From Rikenellaceae bacterium (lineage in GTDB: Bacteria > Bacteroidota > Bacteroidia > Bacteroidales > Rikenellaceae), in contig SUZO01000013.1 of assembly GCA_015059805.1 (NCBI GenBank), forward strand, positions 1-55,307: 55,307 bases of DNA, given 5' to 3'. Position 1 is the first letter of the stretch; every line of letters begins with the position of its first letter. Shown here piece after piece: positions 1 to 11,100 of the stretch. The notes under the pieces are model-generated. The model saw nothing but the letters and a program-made list of their open reading frames with translations. It did no database searches and was not told the origin of the DNA. Made by a program: the position numbers and the translations under genes.

Positions 1-177
1 TCCAAGATGAGTTGTACATCAATGCAAATCACGCAAGTATGTAGAAATCAGAACAGTTGCCAACTCATTACCTCGTTCTTGAACTTTCCGCATAAACTTT
101 TTATTCTTAGCGGATTATGAGATTATCCCAAAATTAATATATATATATTAATTTATTAGTGCAACATCATATATACA
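1..177. other. No gene seen at left edge
   Basis: I see no convincing coding frame, RNA gene or promoter here. The stretch holds an AT-only perfect palindrome at 132-153 and a weak 6-bp inverted repeat (GAGTTG near 9, CAACTC near 61). It is probably the intergenic space downstream of the purine operon. Confidence 0.5.
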
Positions 178-215
178 AGACAGACCAGCCCGCTAAATTG
201 CGGGCTGGTCTGTCT
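178..215 (-). terminator. Intrinsic terminator of the purine operon
   Basis: A perfect 16-bp inverted repeat (178-193 and 200-215) with a 6-base loop lies 15 bases beyond the purB stop. The stem is GC-rich in its upper half. On the minus strand it is followed by a mixed T/A tract rather than a clean T run, so termination efficiency is uncertain. Its symmetry would let it act in both directions. Confidence 0.8.
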
Positions 216-229
216 TATATCACTTTAGT

Positions 230-1522
230 TTATCTAAATACCTTTCCGAATATAAAATCTACATTCTTCAAATAGTACTCAAGAGTAAAGCAAGAGTCAA
301 GCTCCTCGCGGGTAAGAAGTGAAGAGACCTTCTCGTTCTCGGCGAGCAGCTCCTGATAGTCAGCACGCTCTGCCATTGCGCGCATAGCTACTGGCTGTAC
401 GGTGTCGTAAGCCTCCTCGCGAGAAAGACCCTTATCAATAAGGGCGTTCATAACTCGTTGTGCAAAGATGACCTTGCGAGTGCGGTAGATATTCTCCATC
501 ATCACATCCTCAAAGACTACGAGGTTATCCAGAATACCCTTGAAGCGGCAGAGCATATAGTCAAGAAGCTCTGTTGCATCTGGCAGGATAATGCGCTCGG
601 TAGCAGAGTGTGAGATATCGCGCTCGTGCCACAGAGCCACATTCTCGCAGGCGGTAGCCATATATCCGCGCATCACGCGAGCACAACCGCAGATATTCTC
701 GCTACTGATTGGGTTGCGCTTGTGTGGCATAGCACTTGAGCCCTTCTGACCCTTACCGAAGGACTCCTCAACCTCGTGTACCTCTGTACGCTGAAGGTTG
801 CGCACCTCCATAGCCATCTGCTCAAGGGTTGATGCAATAACGGCGAGAGTTGCGATATAGTATGCGTGGCGGTCGCGCTGCATAACCTGGGTAGAGATAT
901 TTGCGCTATCAATACCGAGCTTCTCGCATACATAGTCCTGAATTACAGGTGGGATATTGGCGAAGTTACCCACAGCACCGCTCATCTTACCAACCTCAAC
1001 ACCGCGAGCAGCAGTGCGGAAACGCTCAAGGTTGCGGCTCATCTCCTCATACCACAGCGCCCACTTAAGGCCAAAGCAGGTGATATCTGCGTGGATGCCG
1101 TGTGTACGGCCAATGCAAGGGGTATTCTTAAATTCGTATGCACGACGTTTTAGCACCTCAAGGAAATCAATGATATCCTTCTCAAGAATCTCATTTGCTT
1201 GCTTAAGGAGGTATCCATTTGCTGTATCAACAACATCGGTAGATGTAAGTCCGTAGTGTACCCACTTACGCTCCTCACCCAGTGTCTCTGAAACGGCACG
1301 GGTAAAGGCTACAACATCGTGGCGGGTCTGCTCCTCAATCTCCTTGATGCGGTCAATACTAAAAGATGCCTTCTCCCAGAGTTTTGCAACATCCTCCTTA
1401 GGCACTACACCAAGCGTACTCCAAGCCTCTGATGCAAGAATTTCAACCTTTAGATAGGCATTAAACTTATTCTGCTCGGTCCATACATTACGCATAACCT
1501 CGCGGCTGTATCTCTCAATCAT
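230..1522 (-). CDS. purB: Adenylosuccinate lyase PurB
   Basis: PurB cleaves SAICAR to AICAR plus fumarate, and adenylosuccinate to AMP plus fumarate, so it serves both IMP synthesis and the AMP branch. It is a soluble homotetramer. The 430-residue length is normal for the bacterial short form. The fumarate-lyase signature SSAMPHKRN lies at 262-270 in the mobile catalytic loop, and the RTHG motif with the conserved His is at 139-142. It is the last gene of the leftward purine operon, 25 bases after folD, and is followed directly by a strong hairpin terminator. No residue looks aberrant. The start ATG gives the usual N-terminus of the family. Confidence 0.97.
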   Translation of the reverse strand: MIERYSREVMRNVWTEQNKFNAYLKVEILASEAWSTLGVVPKEDVAKLWEKASFSIDRIKEIEEQTRHDVVAFTRAVSETLGEERKWVHYGLTSTDVVDTANGYLLKQANEILEKDIIDFLEVLKRRAYEFKNTPCIGRTHGIHADITCFGLKWALWYEEMSRNLERFRTAARGVEVGKMSGAVGNFANIPPVIQDYVCEKLGIDSANISTQVMQRDRHAYYIATLAVIASTLEQMAMEVRNLQRTEVHEVEESFGKGQKGSSAMPHKRNPISSENICGCARVMRGYMATACENVALWHERDISHSATERIILPDATELLDYMLCRFKGILDNLVVFEDVMMENIYRTRKVIFAQRVMNALIDKGLSREEAYDTVQPVAMRAMAERADYQELLAENEKVSSLLTREELDSCFTLEYYLKNVDFIFGKVFR

Positions 1523-1547
1523 TTTTTGATATGAATTTATTAGGTTA

Positions 1548-2399
1548 TTACTTATTTACTCTATTAAGGAAGCACTCTATGGTGTTCTGCATAAGCATTG
1601 TAATGGTCATAGGACCAACGCCACCTGGCACTGGAGTGATGTGCGAAGCGATATTCTTAACCGCCTCAAAATCTACATCTCCGCAGAGCTTACCACTCTC
1701 TGAATCACGATTTACGCCAACATCTATAACTATAGCACCTGGGCGCACCATATCTGCCGTAATCATACGAGGGCGACCAACAGCAGCGATAAGGATATCG
1801 GCACTGCGGGTAACCTCACTTAGGTTCTTAGTGCGAGAGTGGGCGATAGTTACAGTCGCATTGGCATCAAGCAGCAACTTTGCCATAGGCTTACCAACGA
1901 TATTACTACGACCTACAACAACTGCATTTGCACCAGCAACATTAAACCCGCACTCCTCAATCATACGCATAACACCCTTTGGAGTACATGGCTTGATGCA
2001 AGGCTTACCGAGCCACAGGTTAGCAACATTGTCTGGGTGGAAGCCATCAACATCCTTCTCAAGGGCTATGGCATCTATAACCTTCTCCTCATCAATATGC
2101 TTTGGTAGAGGAAGCTGCACAAGTACGCCATCTACCTTCTCGTCATCGTTAAGTTTCGCAATCTCTGCGAGCAAATCCGACTCGGACACTGTCTCTGGCA
2201 GGGTTATAAGAATACTCTCAAAGCCGCACACCTCGCACGCCTTAATCTTTCCGCGCACGTATGACTGCGATGCAGGATTCTCGCCCACAAGGATAACCGC
2301 CAACGAAGGCACTCTGCCATACTTCGCCTTAAGTTCTACTACCTGCTCTGCCATCTGCTCCTTGAGCTTGGCAGAGAGCTGTTTTCCATCTATAATCAT
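1548..2399 (-). CDS. folD: Methylenetetrahydrofolate dehydrogenase / cyclohydrolase FolD
   Basis: FolD is bifunctional: it oxidises 5,10-methylene-THF to methenyl-THF and hydrolyses that to 10-formyl-THF, the formyl donor used by PurN and PurH. At 283 residues it is full length. The active-site SYVxxK segment (Lys51), the DVDGFHP motif and the nucleotide-binding [12 protein letters not shown] motif (about 162-173) are all visible. It lies between purD (1-base gap) and purB (25-base gap), so expression of the one-carbon donor is tied to that of the enzymes that consume it. The opposite strand has a long open frame, which I take as a shadow. Confidence 0.97.
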   Translation of the reverse strand: MIIDGKQLSAKLKEQMAEQVVELKAKYGRVPSLAVILVGENPASQSYVRGKIKACEVCGFESILITLPETVSESDLLAEIAKLNDDEKVDGVLVQLPLPKHIDEEKVIDAIALEKDVDGFHPDNVANLWLGKPCIKPCTPKGVMRMIEECGFNVAGANAVVVGRSNIVGKPMAKLLLDANATVTIAHSRTKNLSEVTRSADILIAAVGRPRMITADMVRPGAIVIDVGVNRDSESGKLCGDVDFEAVKNIASHITPVPGGVGPMTITMLMQNTIECFLNRVNK

Positions 2400-2400
2400 A

Positions 2401-3654
2401 CTACTTAAAAGCCTTATGTCCTATGTCTGTTCTGTGGAATAGGTTATCACACTTAATTTTTGCCACCTCAACATTCGCCTTTGCGTGAGCAGCAGCAAGA
2501 GTCTCAGCCTTGCAGACAACAATCATCACACGACCACCTGCCGTAACAATTTTGCCATCCTTAACGGCAGTACCCATATGGTATACCACGCCATCTACAT
2601 CCTTAAGACCCTCAATAGTGTACCCCTTCTCGTATGAGCCAGGATAGCCCTTTGAAGCCAGCACGATGCCCAGTGTAGCGAGCGACTCCCAAGTAGGCTC
2701 TGCTGTCTCTCGGTCTGTTGCCACTGCCTCAAAGATATCATATATATCGCTTGAGATAAGCGGAAGGACAACCTCGGTCTCTGGGTCGCCAAAGCGAGCG
2801 TTGAACTCAATAACCTTAATGCCATCCTTGGTCTTCATCAATCCACCATAGAGTACACCCGTAAGTGGACAACCCTCGGCAATCATTGCCGCAGCTGTAG
2901 GGCGCATAATCTTCTCCATAGCATACTGGTGGTCCTGCTCAGTAATAAATGGTAGGCAAGTGTAAGCACCCATACCGCCCGTATTAGGACCCTTATCGCC
3001 ATCGTAAGCGCGCTTATGGTCTTGCGCCATCGGCATAGGATAGAGTTTATCGCCACAAACGAAGCAGAGCAGAGAGAACTCTGGACCCTCAAGGTACTGC
3101 TCAATAACCACGCGACCACGACCAAAGCTCTCGTCAAGAAGCATATCTCGCAGAGCGGCGTCAGCCTCCTCCATTGTCATTGCCACAACAACGCCCTTAC
3201 CTGCAGCAAGTCCGTCATACTTAAGCACTGTAGGCACACCTGTGCGCTCTACGTATGCCTTTGCATCCTCATAGTTATCAAAAGCCTCATAGGTAGCTGT
3301 AGGAATATCATACTTTACCATCAACTGCTTTGCAAACTCCTTGCTTGACTCAATGCGAGTCGCAGCCTTTGTATGTCCGAAAATTTTAAGTCCCGCAGCG
3401 CGAAAAGCATCTACAACACCCACAGCAAGTGATGCCTCAGGACCTACAACCGTAAGGTCAATACTCTGCTCAAGTGCGAAAGCCTTAAGAGCCTCAACGT
3501 CTGTATCCTTAATTGCCACGCACTCTGCCTGAAGTGCAATGCCGGCATTGCCAGGAGCGCAATATATCTTCTCTACTTGTGGTGAACGGCTCAGCGCATC
3601 AACAATAGCGTGCTCACGACCACCAGAGCCAACAACTAATACTCTCTTACCCAT
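2401..3654 (-). CDS. purD: Phosphoribosylamine-glycine ligase PurD
   Basis: PurD joins phosphoribosylamine and glycine with ATP to give GAR, the second step of purine synthesis, and so uses the unstable product of PurF. At 417 residues it is a normal single-domain enzyme, not fused to PurM or PurN as in eukaryotes. The N-terminal [10 protein letters not shown] motif, the ATP-grasp segment around [12 protein letters not shown] and the [10 protein letters not shown] motif are present. It sits 15 bases after purH and 1 base before folD in the operon. Confidence 0.97.
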   Translation of the reverse strand: MGKRVLVVGSGGREHAIVDALSRSPQVEKIYCAPGNAGIALQAECVAIKDTDVEALKAFALEQSIDLTVVGPEASLAVGVVDAFRAAGLKIFGHTKAATRIESSKEFAKQLMVKYDIPTATYEAFDNYEDAKAYVERTGVPTVLKYDGLAAGKGVVVAMTMEEADAALRDMLLDESFGRGRVVIEQYLEGPEFSLLCFVCGDKLYPMPMAQDHKRAYDGDKGPNTGGMGAYTCLPFITEQDHQYAMEKIMRPTAAAMIAEGCPLTGVLYGGLMKTKDGIKVIEFNARFGDPETEVVLPLISSDIYDIFEAVATDRETAEPTWESLATLGIVLASKGYPGSYEKGYTIEGLKDVDGVVYHMGTAVKDGKIVTAGGRVMIVVCKAETLAAAHAKANVEVAKIKCDNLFHRTDIGHKAFK

Positions 3655-3669
3655 ATCAGAAACTGTATA

Positions 3670-5202
3670 TTAGTGTTTGAAGTGGCGCATTCCTGTAAAC
3701 AACATTGTGATACCCAGCTCGTTAGCCTTGCGGATAGAGTCCTCATCGCGGATGCTACCACCTGGCTGAACGATAGCTGTAACACCATACTGAGCTGCAA
3801 ATGCTACAGTGTCATCAAATGGAAGGAAACCGTCTGAAGCCAGAACAAGACCCTCAGTAAAGCCAGCAGCCTGTGCCTGCTTGAGTGCTATCTCGGCAGA
3901 GCCTACGCGGTTCATCTGACCAGCACCAACACCAAGTGTATGTCCATCCTTAACAACGGCAATAGCATTTGACTTAACGTGCTTAACAACTCTCCAGCCG
4001 AAGTTCATATCAACTATCTGTGCCTCGGTAGGCTTTGTCTCGGTTACGCACATATCAGCAGTTACCTCCTTAGTCACAGTATCAAGCTGCTGAACAAGCA
4101 GACCGCCATTTACGCTGATATACTGGTTAATAGCCTTGTCAGACTTTGTCATATCAACCTTCAGCAGGCGCAGATTCTTCTTTGCGCTCAGTATCTCAAG
4201 AGCCTCTGGAGTAAACTCTGGAGCCATAACAATCTCAAGGAAGATTGGCTTCATACCCAGCGCTACCTCTGCTGTAAGTGGACGGTTTACCGCAACAATA
4301 CCGCCATAAATAGATACCTTGTCAGCCTCGTATGCAGCACTCCAAGCCTCCTCGATAGTAGCACCGATAGCAGCGCCACAAGGGTTCATATGCTTAAGAG
4401 CGACGCAGAAAGGCTCGTCAAACTCGCGAACAATATTAAGAGCCGCATTTGCATCCTGAATATTGTTGTAAGATAGCTCCTTACCGCCAAGCTGCTCCGC
4501 GTATGCAAGTGAGAAGGCTGTGGTCTGGTTATCAGAGTAGAACTTAGCGCTCTGGTGAGGATTCTCGCCATAACGCAAGCCCTGCTTCACATCAAACTCA
4601 AGGAAGAGCTTCTCGCTAAGACCTGCCTTCTCGCGCATAAATGTCGCGATGCAGCTATCATACTGTGCAGTGTGAGTATAAGCCTTTGCAGAGAGGGCAA
4701 GACGGGTCTCAACCTTTGTGTTACCACCCTCAGCAATCTCGGCAAGAACTGCTGCATAGTCCGCAGGGTCGCACACAACAGTAACATCTCGGTAATTCTT
4801 TGCTGCACTGCGGAGCATAGATGGACCACCGATGTCAATATTCTCAATAGCATCCTCCATAGTCACATCTGGATTTGCGATTGTCTGACGGAATGGGTAG
4901 AGGTTCACACAAACAAGGTCAATAAACTCAATACCATTCTCACGAAGTGCTGCAAGGTGGCTCTCCTCGTCACGACGAGCCAATAGACCACCATGTACCT
5001 TTGGATGAAGGGTCTTTACACGACCGTCACAAATCTCAGGAAATCCAGTAACCTCGCTTATGCCGATAGTCTTTACACCCTGCTGCTCAAGCAGACGCTG
5101 TGTACCACCAGTAGCGATAATCTGCCAACCGAGCGACTCAAGTCCCTTTACAAACTCAACAAGACCGCTCTTGTCACTTACACTTACTAATGCTCTTTTC
5201 AT
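3670..5202 (-). CDS. purH: Bifunctional AICAR transformylase / IMP cyclohydrolase PurH
   Basis: PurH carries out the last two steps to IMP: formylation of AICAR with 10-formyl-THF, then ring closure. The 510-residue protein has the N-terminal cyclohydrolase domain (about 1-195; TGGT at 31-34, TLHPKVHGG at 64-72) and the transformylase domain. In the latter the catalytic Lys270-His271 pair appears in LKHMNPCG. Its ATG overlaps the purN TGA by four bases (ATGA), which suggests translational coupling. No odd residues were noticed. Confidence 0.97.
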   Translation of the reverse strand: MKRALVSVSDKSGLVEFVKGLESLGWQIIATGGTQRLLEQQGVKTIGISEVTGFPEICDGRVKTLHPKVHGGLLARRDEESHLAALRENGIEFIDLVCVNLYPFRQTIANPDVTMEDAIENIDIGGPSMLRSAAKNYRDVTVVCDPADYAAVLAEIAEGGNTKVETRLALSAKAYTHTAQYDSCIATFMREKAGLSEKLFLEFDVKQGLRYGENPHQSAKFYSDNQTTAFSLAYAEQLGGKELSYNNIQDANAALNIVREFDEPFCVALKHMNPCGAAIGATIEEAWSAAYEADKVSIYGGIVAVNRPLTAEVALGMKPIFLEIVMAPEFTPEALEILSAKKNLRLLKVDMTKSDKAINQYISVNGGLLVQQLDTVTKEVTADMCVTETKPTEAQIVDMNFGWRVVKHVKSNAIAVVKDGHTLGVGAGQMNRVGSAEIALKQAQAAGFTEGLVLASDGFLPFDDTVAFAAQYGVTAIVQPGGSIRDEDSIRKANELGITMLFTGMRHFKH

Positions 5203-5759
5203 TTTAATATCTTTTTAATCGTTTCTACATACAACTTATGCTCAATTTGCTGTCCTATGCGGTGTACCTCCTCGGCATCGCTACCCTCATACTCAAAGGC
5301 GCGCTGGGCAATAATCCGTCCGCCATCAAGGGTTTGATCTACCCAGTGGATTGTAATTCCAAAGACCTTTACGCCATACTCTATAGCCTGCTCCACTGCC
5401 TTTGCACCAGCAAAAGCGGGAAGCAGTGACGGATGAATGTTGATTATCTTGCCACCATATGCACTGAGCAGCCTTTCGCCAACTATGCGCATATAGCCCG
5501 CCAGGCAGACAAGTTCTACCTCCGCCCTATCAAGCAGTTCTACAATTTCAGCCTCATAATCAGCCTTTGAATCGTACTGCTTGGGGTTAAATGCAAAGCA
5601 CTCTATGCCTAACCGTTCAGCCTTTGCCACAACTTCTGCTTGCGGTTTATCACATACCACAAGAGCCACTTGAGCATCCAGAGTACCATCGCTACAAGCC
5701 GCAGCAATAGCCTCAAAGTTTGTCCCTTTACCGCTTGCAAAGACAGCTATTCGATGCAT
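5199..5759 (-). CDS. purN: Phosphoribosylglycinamide formyltransferase PurN
   Basis: PurN transfers the formyl group of 10-formyl-THF to GAR, the third step of the pathway. The 186-residue length is typical. The catalytic Asn107, His109 and Asp145 are seen in INIHPSLLPAF and in the later TLDGG segment, spaced as in the E. coli enzyme. The gene lies 2 bases after purM and overlaps purH by 4 bases. No formate-dependent PurT is present in the window, so this enzyme depends on the FolD product made from the same operon. Confidence 0.96.
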   Translation of the reverse strand: MHRIAVFASGKGTNFEAIAAACSDGTLDAQVALVVCDKPQAEVVAKAERLGIECFAFNPKQYDSKADYEAEIVELLDRAEVELVCLAGYMRIVGERLLSAYGGKIINIHPSLLPAFAGAKAVEQAIEYGVKVFGITIHWVDQTLDGGRIIAQRAFEYEGSDAEEVHRIGQQIEHKLYVETIKKILK

Positions 5760-5761
5760 AT

Positions 5762-6787
5762 CTACTCAATTACAACACCCTCGGTGTCAGTTACGCAACC
5801 GATTACTGATGCTTTCTCGCCCGCAGCTGTAAGGATGTCAATAGCCTTCTGAGCCTCTGACTGGTCAAGGACTACGACCATACCGATACCCATATTGAAG
5901 ATGTTGAACATCTCGCGGTGAGGAATACCACCATACTTCTCAAGAAGGCGGAACACTGGCAGAATCTCCCAGCTACCCTCCTGAATCTTCAGACCTTGAC
6001 CCTCGTGCAGCACACGTGGGATATTCTCGTCAAAGCCGCCACCAGTAATGTGGCAAATGCCGTGAACATCACAATTACGGATAACCTCAAGCACCTGACG
6101 AACATAAATCTTCGTTGGAGTAAGTAGTGTCTCGCCCAAAAGTGCCCCCTCAAGCTCCTCGTATGATGCGTTGAGGTCAAGATTATTATCTGCAACAACC
6201 TTACGCACAAGGCTAAAACCATTTGAGTGAACACCACTTGAGGCGATACCTACAAGCACATCGCCAACCTTTACCTTACTGCCATCAATAAGCTGTGACT
6301 TCTCAACAACACCGCAAGTAAAGCCTGCGATATCATAATCGCCACCCTCGTACATACCTGGCATCTCGGCAGTCTCGCCACCAATAAGTGCGCAACCAGC
6401 CTGACGGCAACCCTCAGCAACACCAGCAACGATAGCCTCAACCTTCTCTGGAATGTTGTGTCCAAGAGCCACGTAATCAAGGAAGAAGAGTGGCTCAGCG
6501 CCCTGTGCAAGAACGTCGTTCACGCACATTGCCACGGCATCAATACCGATACTATCGTGCTTATCCATTGCAAAGGCAATCTTGAGCTTTGTTCCCACGC
6601 CATCTGTTCCGCTAACTAACACTGGCTCCTTAACACCGAGTGATGCGAGGTCAAACATACCGCCAAAGGCACCGATATTTCCCATAGTACCCTTGCGTGC
6701 GGTAGAAGCAACGTGTTGCTTGATTCGGCGTACCACCTCATAGCCCGCCTCCAGGTTTACACCTGCCTTTTCGTAATTTTCAGCCAT
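5762..6787 (-). CDS. purM: AIR synthetase PurM
   Basis: PurM closes the imidazole ring, converting FGAM to AIR with ATP, and so acts after PurL. The 341-residue protein has the family's [13 protein letters not shown] motif (about 60-72), the [13 protein letters not shown] segment and the GGETAEMPG motif. These are the usual phosphate- and substrate-binding parts of the PurM/PurL superfamily. It sits 17 bases after purF and 2 bases before purN. Length and motifs are normal. Confidence 0.97.
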   Translation of the reverse strand: MAENYEKAGVNLEAGYEVVRRIKQHVASTARKGTMGNIGAFGGMFDLASLGVKEPVLVSGTDGVGTKLKIAFAMDKHDSIGIDAVAMCVNDVLAQGAEPLFFLDYVALGHNIPEKVEAIVAGVAEGCRQAGCALIGGETAEMPGMYEGGDYDIAGFTCGVVEKSQLIDGSKVKVGDVLVGIASSGVHSNGFSLVRKVVADNNLDLNASYEELEGALLGETLLTPTKIYVRQVLEVIRNCDVHGICHITGGGFDENIPRVLHEGQGLKIQEGSWEILPVFRLLEKYGGIPHREMFNIFNMGIGMVVVLDQSEAQKAIDILTAAGEKASVIGCVTDTEGVVIE

Positions 6788-6804
6788 AACTTTATATATT
6801 TTTA

Positions 6805-8169
6805 TTATTTATTTGCATCTTCAATGTTCTGGTATATAGGTGTTGGATACTTGCCATCAAAACATGCAAGACACATGTCTGTTCTACCGATTGCTGAGCC
6901 AAGTGTCGCCTCGTATGATAGGAAGGCGAGCGAATCAGCACCGATAGCCTTGCATGCCTCACTTACATCCATACGTGCGAGCATCAGCTCCTCAAGTGTC
7001 GATGTATCAACACCATAGAAGCATGGGTGGGTCATCGTAGGGCTGGCAATACGCACGTGCACCTCTGCTGCACCCGCCTCGCGGAGCATATTTACAATAC
7101 GGCGAGAGGTCGTTCCACGAACAATAGAGTCGTCTACAAGCACTACACGCTTACCATTGACAATACTGCGCACTGGCGAGAGTTTCATTCTCACGCCCTT
7201 CTCTCTCAGAGCTTGTGATGGCTGGATAAAGGTACGACCAACATACTTATTCTTGATAAGTCCCATCTCATAAGGTAGACCACTCGCCTCGCTATATCCC
7301 TGTGCCGCGCTGAGGCTTGAATCTGGAACGCCGACAACTATATCTGCATCAGCTGGAGCCTCCTGGAACAGGCGACGACCAGACTCCTTACGGTATGCAT
7401 GGACATTACAACCCTCAATATCGCTATCAGGACGGGCAAAGTAGATATACTCCATAGCGCACATCTTGCACTTGCACTCCTCGGCATAGATTGTTGAGCG
7501 GATGCCCTTCTTGTCAATAGTCACAATCTCTCCTGGGGCAATATCACGTACAAACTCGGCTCCGATAGTATCAAAGGCGCAAGTCTCGCTACTTACTACA
7601 TATCCATCGCCCAACTTACCGATAGAGAGTGGGTGGAAACCATACTTATCGCGGCATGCATAGAGGCGATTTTTGGTCATTATCAGGAATGCAAAGGCGC
7701 CTTCCATCTGCTTCAGAGCCGCAATAATTGGGAAAATTCGTGGTTCGTCTGGGTCATCCTTCTTAATAAGGTGTGCAAGCAGCTCTGCATCTGAATGCGA
7801 GTGGAACAATGAACCCCTACGCTCTAATGCATTGGTAAGTTGCTCAGCATTAACTACATTTCCATTATGAGCAAGTGCAAAGTCGCCAGACCCGTGGTGA
7901 AAGTAGAGCGGTTGCACATTATCCATGCTACGCGATGCTGCTCCAGTATAGAGGACATGCCCAATACCCATTGTTCCATCTAAAGCGGCAATTTTCTGTT
8001 CATTAAAGACCTCAGATACTAATCCCATGCCGCGGTGACGTCTCATTTTGCCGCTACCATCAACACAGACCATTCCGCACCCCTCCTGACCACGGTGCTG
8101 CATTGTATGCAGTCCGTAGTAGATTATTGATGAGGCGTGCTCAACACCATAAACACCTAAAACACTCAT
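6805..8169 (-). CDS. purF: Amidophosphoribosyltransferase PurF with altered glutaminase site
   Basis: PurF normally makes phosphoribosylamine from PRPP and the amide of glutamine, the committed purine step. This 454-residue protein is of the Bacillus iron-sulfur type: cluster cysteines are seen at 237, 383, 433 and 436, and the PRPP site [13 protein letters not shown] (342-354) is intact. The glutaminase half is changed. The residue after Met, normally the catalytic Cys1, is Ser2 (codon AGT), and the glutamine-binding Arg of GHVRY is Leu73 (GHVLY). Asn102, Gly103 and Asp127 remain. The start is forced: a stop codon lies five codons upstream. I infer an ammonia-dependent enzyme or one with a partner glutaminase; a second, intact PurF elsewhere in the genome cannot be excluded. 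Confidence 0.93.
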   Translation of the reverse strand: MSVLGVYGVEHASSIIYYGLHTMQHRGQEGCGMVCVDGSGKMRRHRGMGLVSEVFNEQKIAALDGTMGIGHVLYTGAASRSMDNVQPLYFHHGSGDFALAHNGNVVNAEQLTNALERRGSLFHSHSDAELLAHLIKKDDPDEPRIFPIIAALKQMEGAFAFLIMTKNRLYACRDKYGFHPLSIGKLGDGYVVSSETCAFDTIGAEFVRDIAPGEIVTIDKKGIRSTIYAEECKCKMCAMEYIYFARPDSDIEGCNVHAYRKESGRRLFQEAPADADIVVGVPDSSLSAAQGYSEASGLPYEMGLIKNKYVGRTFIQPSQALREKGVRMKLSPVRSIVNGKRVVLVDDSIVRGTTSRRIVNMLREAGAAEVHVRIASPTMTHPCFYGVDTSTLEELMLARMDVSEACKAIGADSLAFLSYEATLGSAIGRTDMCLACFDGKYPTPIYQNIEDANK

Positions 8170-8194
8170 TATACCTATATATTATATTATTCGT

Positions 8195-11100
8195 TTACTC
8201 GCCCTTAAAATACTTAACTGCATTCTCAAAGATGTTCTGACACTTCTGACCAGAGATGTTCTTAAATAGTCCCTCTGTATATCGTTCAGTATGTCCCATC
8301 TTACCTAAAATCTGACCGCCCTTGCTAATGATTCCCTCAATACCGTAAGAAGAGCCATTAGGGTTGTATGGTGCATCGGTTGTTGCGTGACCCTCAGCAT
8401 CTGTGTACTGGAACGCTACCTGACCTGCAGCAAACAACTCCTCCGCAAGCTCTGGGCTTACAACAAACTTACCCTCGCCGTGGCTCACTGCTATAGAGTG
8501 CATATCGCCTACCTTGAATGATGACAACCAAGGAGAGGCAGTTGTTCCTACACGAGTAGTGACAATCTGCGAAATGTGGCGGTGGATATCATTATGGAAC
8601 AGTGTTGGTGACTGCTTTGTAACCATACCCAAGCGACCATAAGGGAGCAATCCTGACTTTACAAGAGCCTGGAAGCCGTTACAGATACCAAGAATAAGAC
8701 CACCGCGGTCAAGCAGTGCGTGCACAGACTTTGTGACATCGGCGTTATTGAGCACGCCAGCGATAAACTTACCGCTACCATCTGGCTCATCACCCAGAGA
8801 GAAACCACCACTGAGTACAAGGATGTGGCTGTTGTCAATAGCCTCGCACATACGCTTGATAGAGTCAAAAATAGCATCCGAAGTGAGGTTGCAGAAGACG
8901 CCAATCTCTGTTACAGCGCCTGCGCGCTCAAAAGCACGTGCTGTATCGTAGTCGCAGTTTGTACCTGGAAAGACTGGCAAGTAGACCTTTACAGTATCAA
9001 CCTTCTCGCCCTGATACTTTGGAGCTGCAACGGTGCAGTTTGCCTCACGGCAAGGCTCGCCAGTGCGACCCTTAGCTGGATATACAGCCTCAAAACGCTT
9101 TGTATTTGCCTCAAGAAGCTCTGCAATAGTGAGCTTTTGACCGTTTACAGTAACGCTCTTATCAGCAACAGTTGCTCCTACAAGCACCGCTGCAGGGTCT
9201 GTAATCTCCGCCTTGCTCTCAACAAGGATAGAGCCGTAGTTATAGTCAAATAGCTCGCTACTGTCAAGGTTGATGTTAGCACCAATCTCATTACCGAAGC
9301 TCATCTTTGCCACAGCCTCAGCAACGCCACCAAAGCCTACGGCATAAGCGGCAACAACACTACCCTGCTCAATAAGCTCTGTTGTCAGTGTGAAGTTGTG
9401 ACGTAGAGCGTCGCAGTTAGGTGTATAGTCAGCCTTTGGAGTGTGCTTGATAAGGTAGAGCTTATTGCCAGCAGCCTTAAACTCTGGGCTGATAACGGTA
9501 CGAGCATCAACAGTAGTAATACCAAAGGCGATAAGTGTTGGTGGAACGTTAATATCGTTAAATGTACCGCTCATAGAGTCCTTACCACCAATAGATGGTA
9601 GTCCGAGTGCATTCTGCATCTTAAGAGCACCAAGCAGTGCCGCCATAGGCTTACCCCAAGAGTTGCGGTCGGTCATACGCTCAAAATACTCCTGATATGA
9701 GAAGCGCATCTTATCAAATCGTGCACCTGCAGCCACAACCTTCGCCACAGCCTCCACAACGGCATACTGTGCACCGTGATATGGACTCCACGCAGAGATA
9801 TATGGGTTGTAGCCAAATGCCATAATACTTGCAGTATTTGTCTTGCCATGGCGAACAGGCAGGGTCTGCACTGACACCTGACTCTCAGTAGCCTGCGTCT
9901 TACCACCAAATGGCATAAGGACAGTAGAGGCGCCGATTGTAGAGTCAAACATCTCAATAAGACCCTTTTGGCTCACTACATTCCAATCCTTAAGGTTTGC
10001 CTTAAACTGCTCGGCAACACTCTGACCCTCAACAGTACGAGAGAATGGGTTACGCTGCTCAACAGCAGGGATTGTAATCTGTGTATAGTGCTTTGCACCT
10101 GCGCTATCAATAAATTCACGCTTAAGGTCTACAATAAGCTTGTCGTGGAAGTACATTCTCATTCGCTGTGTATCCGTAACATCAGCAACATGATTAACCT
10201 CAACATTCTCCTCAGCACATAGAGCCATCATTGTCTCCATATCCTTACGCTCAACGACAACAGCCATACGCTCCTGCGACTCACTTATAGCAAGCTCTGT
10301 AGAGTTCAGTCCGCTATACTTCACCGGTACACGGTCAAGGTAGATGTCAAGACCATCTGTAAGCTCGCCAATAGCCACGCTCACACCGCCTGCACCAAAG
10401 TCGTTTGACTTCTTAATGAGGCGTGTAACATCTGCACGGCGGAAAAGACGCTGTATTTTACGCTCCTCAGGAGCATTACCCTTCTGCACCTCCGAGCCAC
10501 ACTCCTCAAGCGAAGCTGCTGTATGCTGCTTAGATGAACCTGTAGCTCCACCGATTCCGTCACGACCTGTTCTACCACCCATAAGCAGCACAACATCGCC
10601 TGGTGCTGGAGACTCTCGACGAACATTCTCAGCCTTTACAGCGCCCACTACAGCACCTACCTCAAGGCGCTTAGCAACATAGTTCTCGTGATAAATCTCG
10701 CGCACATGGGTTGTGGCAAGACCAATCTGATTTCCATAACTTGAGTATCCTGCAGCAGCCTTGCGAGAGATTACTCGCTGTGGAAGCTTACCGGCAAGGG
10801 TCTCAGATACGCTCTTGTATATATCGCCCGCGCCAGTTACGCGCATTGCCTGATATACGTATGCGCGACCTGACAGTGGGTCACGGATAGCACCGCCAAG
10901 ACAGGTTGATGCGCCACCAAATGGCTCAATCTCTGTTGGGTGGTTATGGGTCTCATTCTTGAACTGAAGCAACCACTTCTCTGTCTGACCATCTACGTCT
11001 ACATCAACAAAGATACTACAAGCATTGTTCTCCTCGCTCTGCTCCATATCGTCAAGCAGACCCTTATGGCGAAGATAACGCGCACCAATAGTGGCAATCT

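Noticed and set aside
132..153. AT-only perfect palindrome of 22 bases
   Set aside because: Alternating AT runs make palindromes easily; there is no adjacent feature to give it meaning.
1531..2442. Open frame of 303 codons opposite folD
   Set aside because: It is the antisense shadow of a clear folD gene, with low-complexity Ser/Thr composition and no family motif.
3979..4476. Open frame of 165 codons opposite purH
   Set aside because: Antisense shadow of purH with no recognisable domain.
8161..8190. An alternative PurF start that would restore an N-terminal Cys
   Set aside because: Reading upstream in frame meets a TAA within five codons, and no Cys codon follows an initiator codon there.
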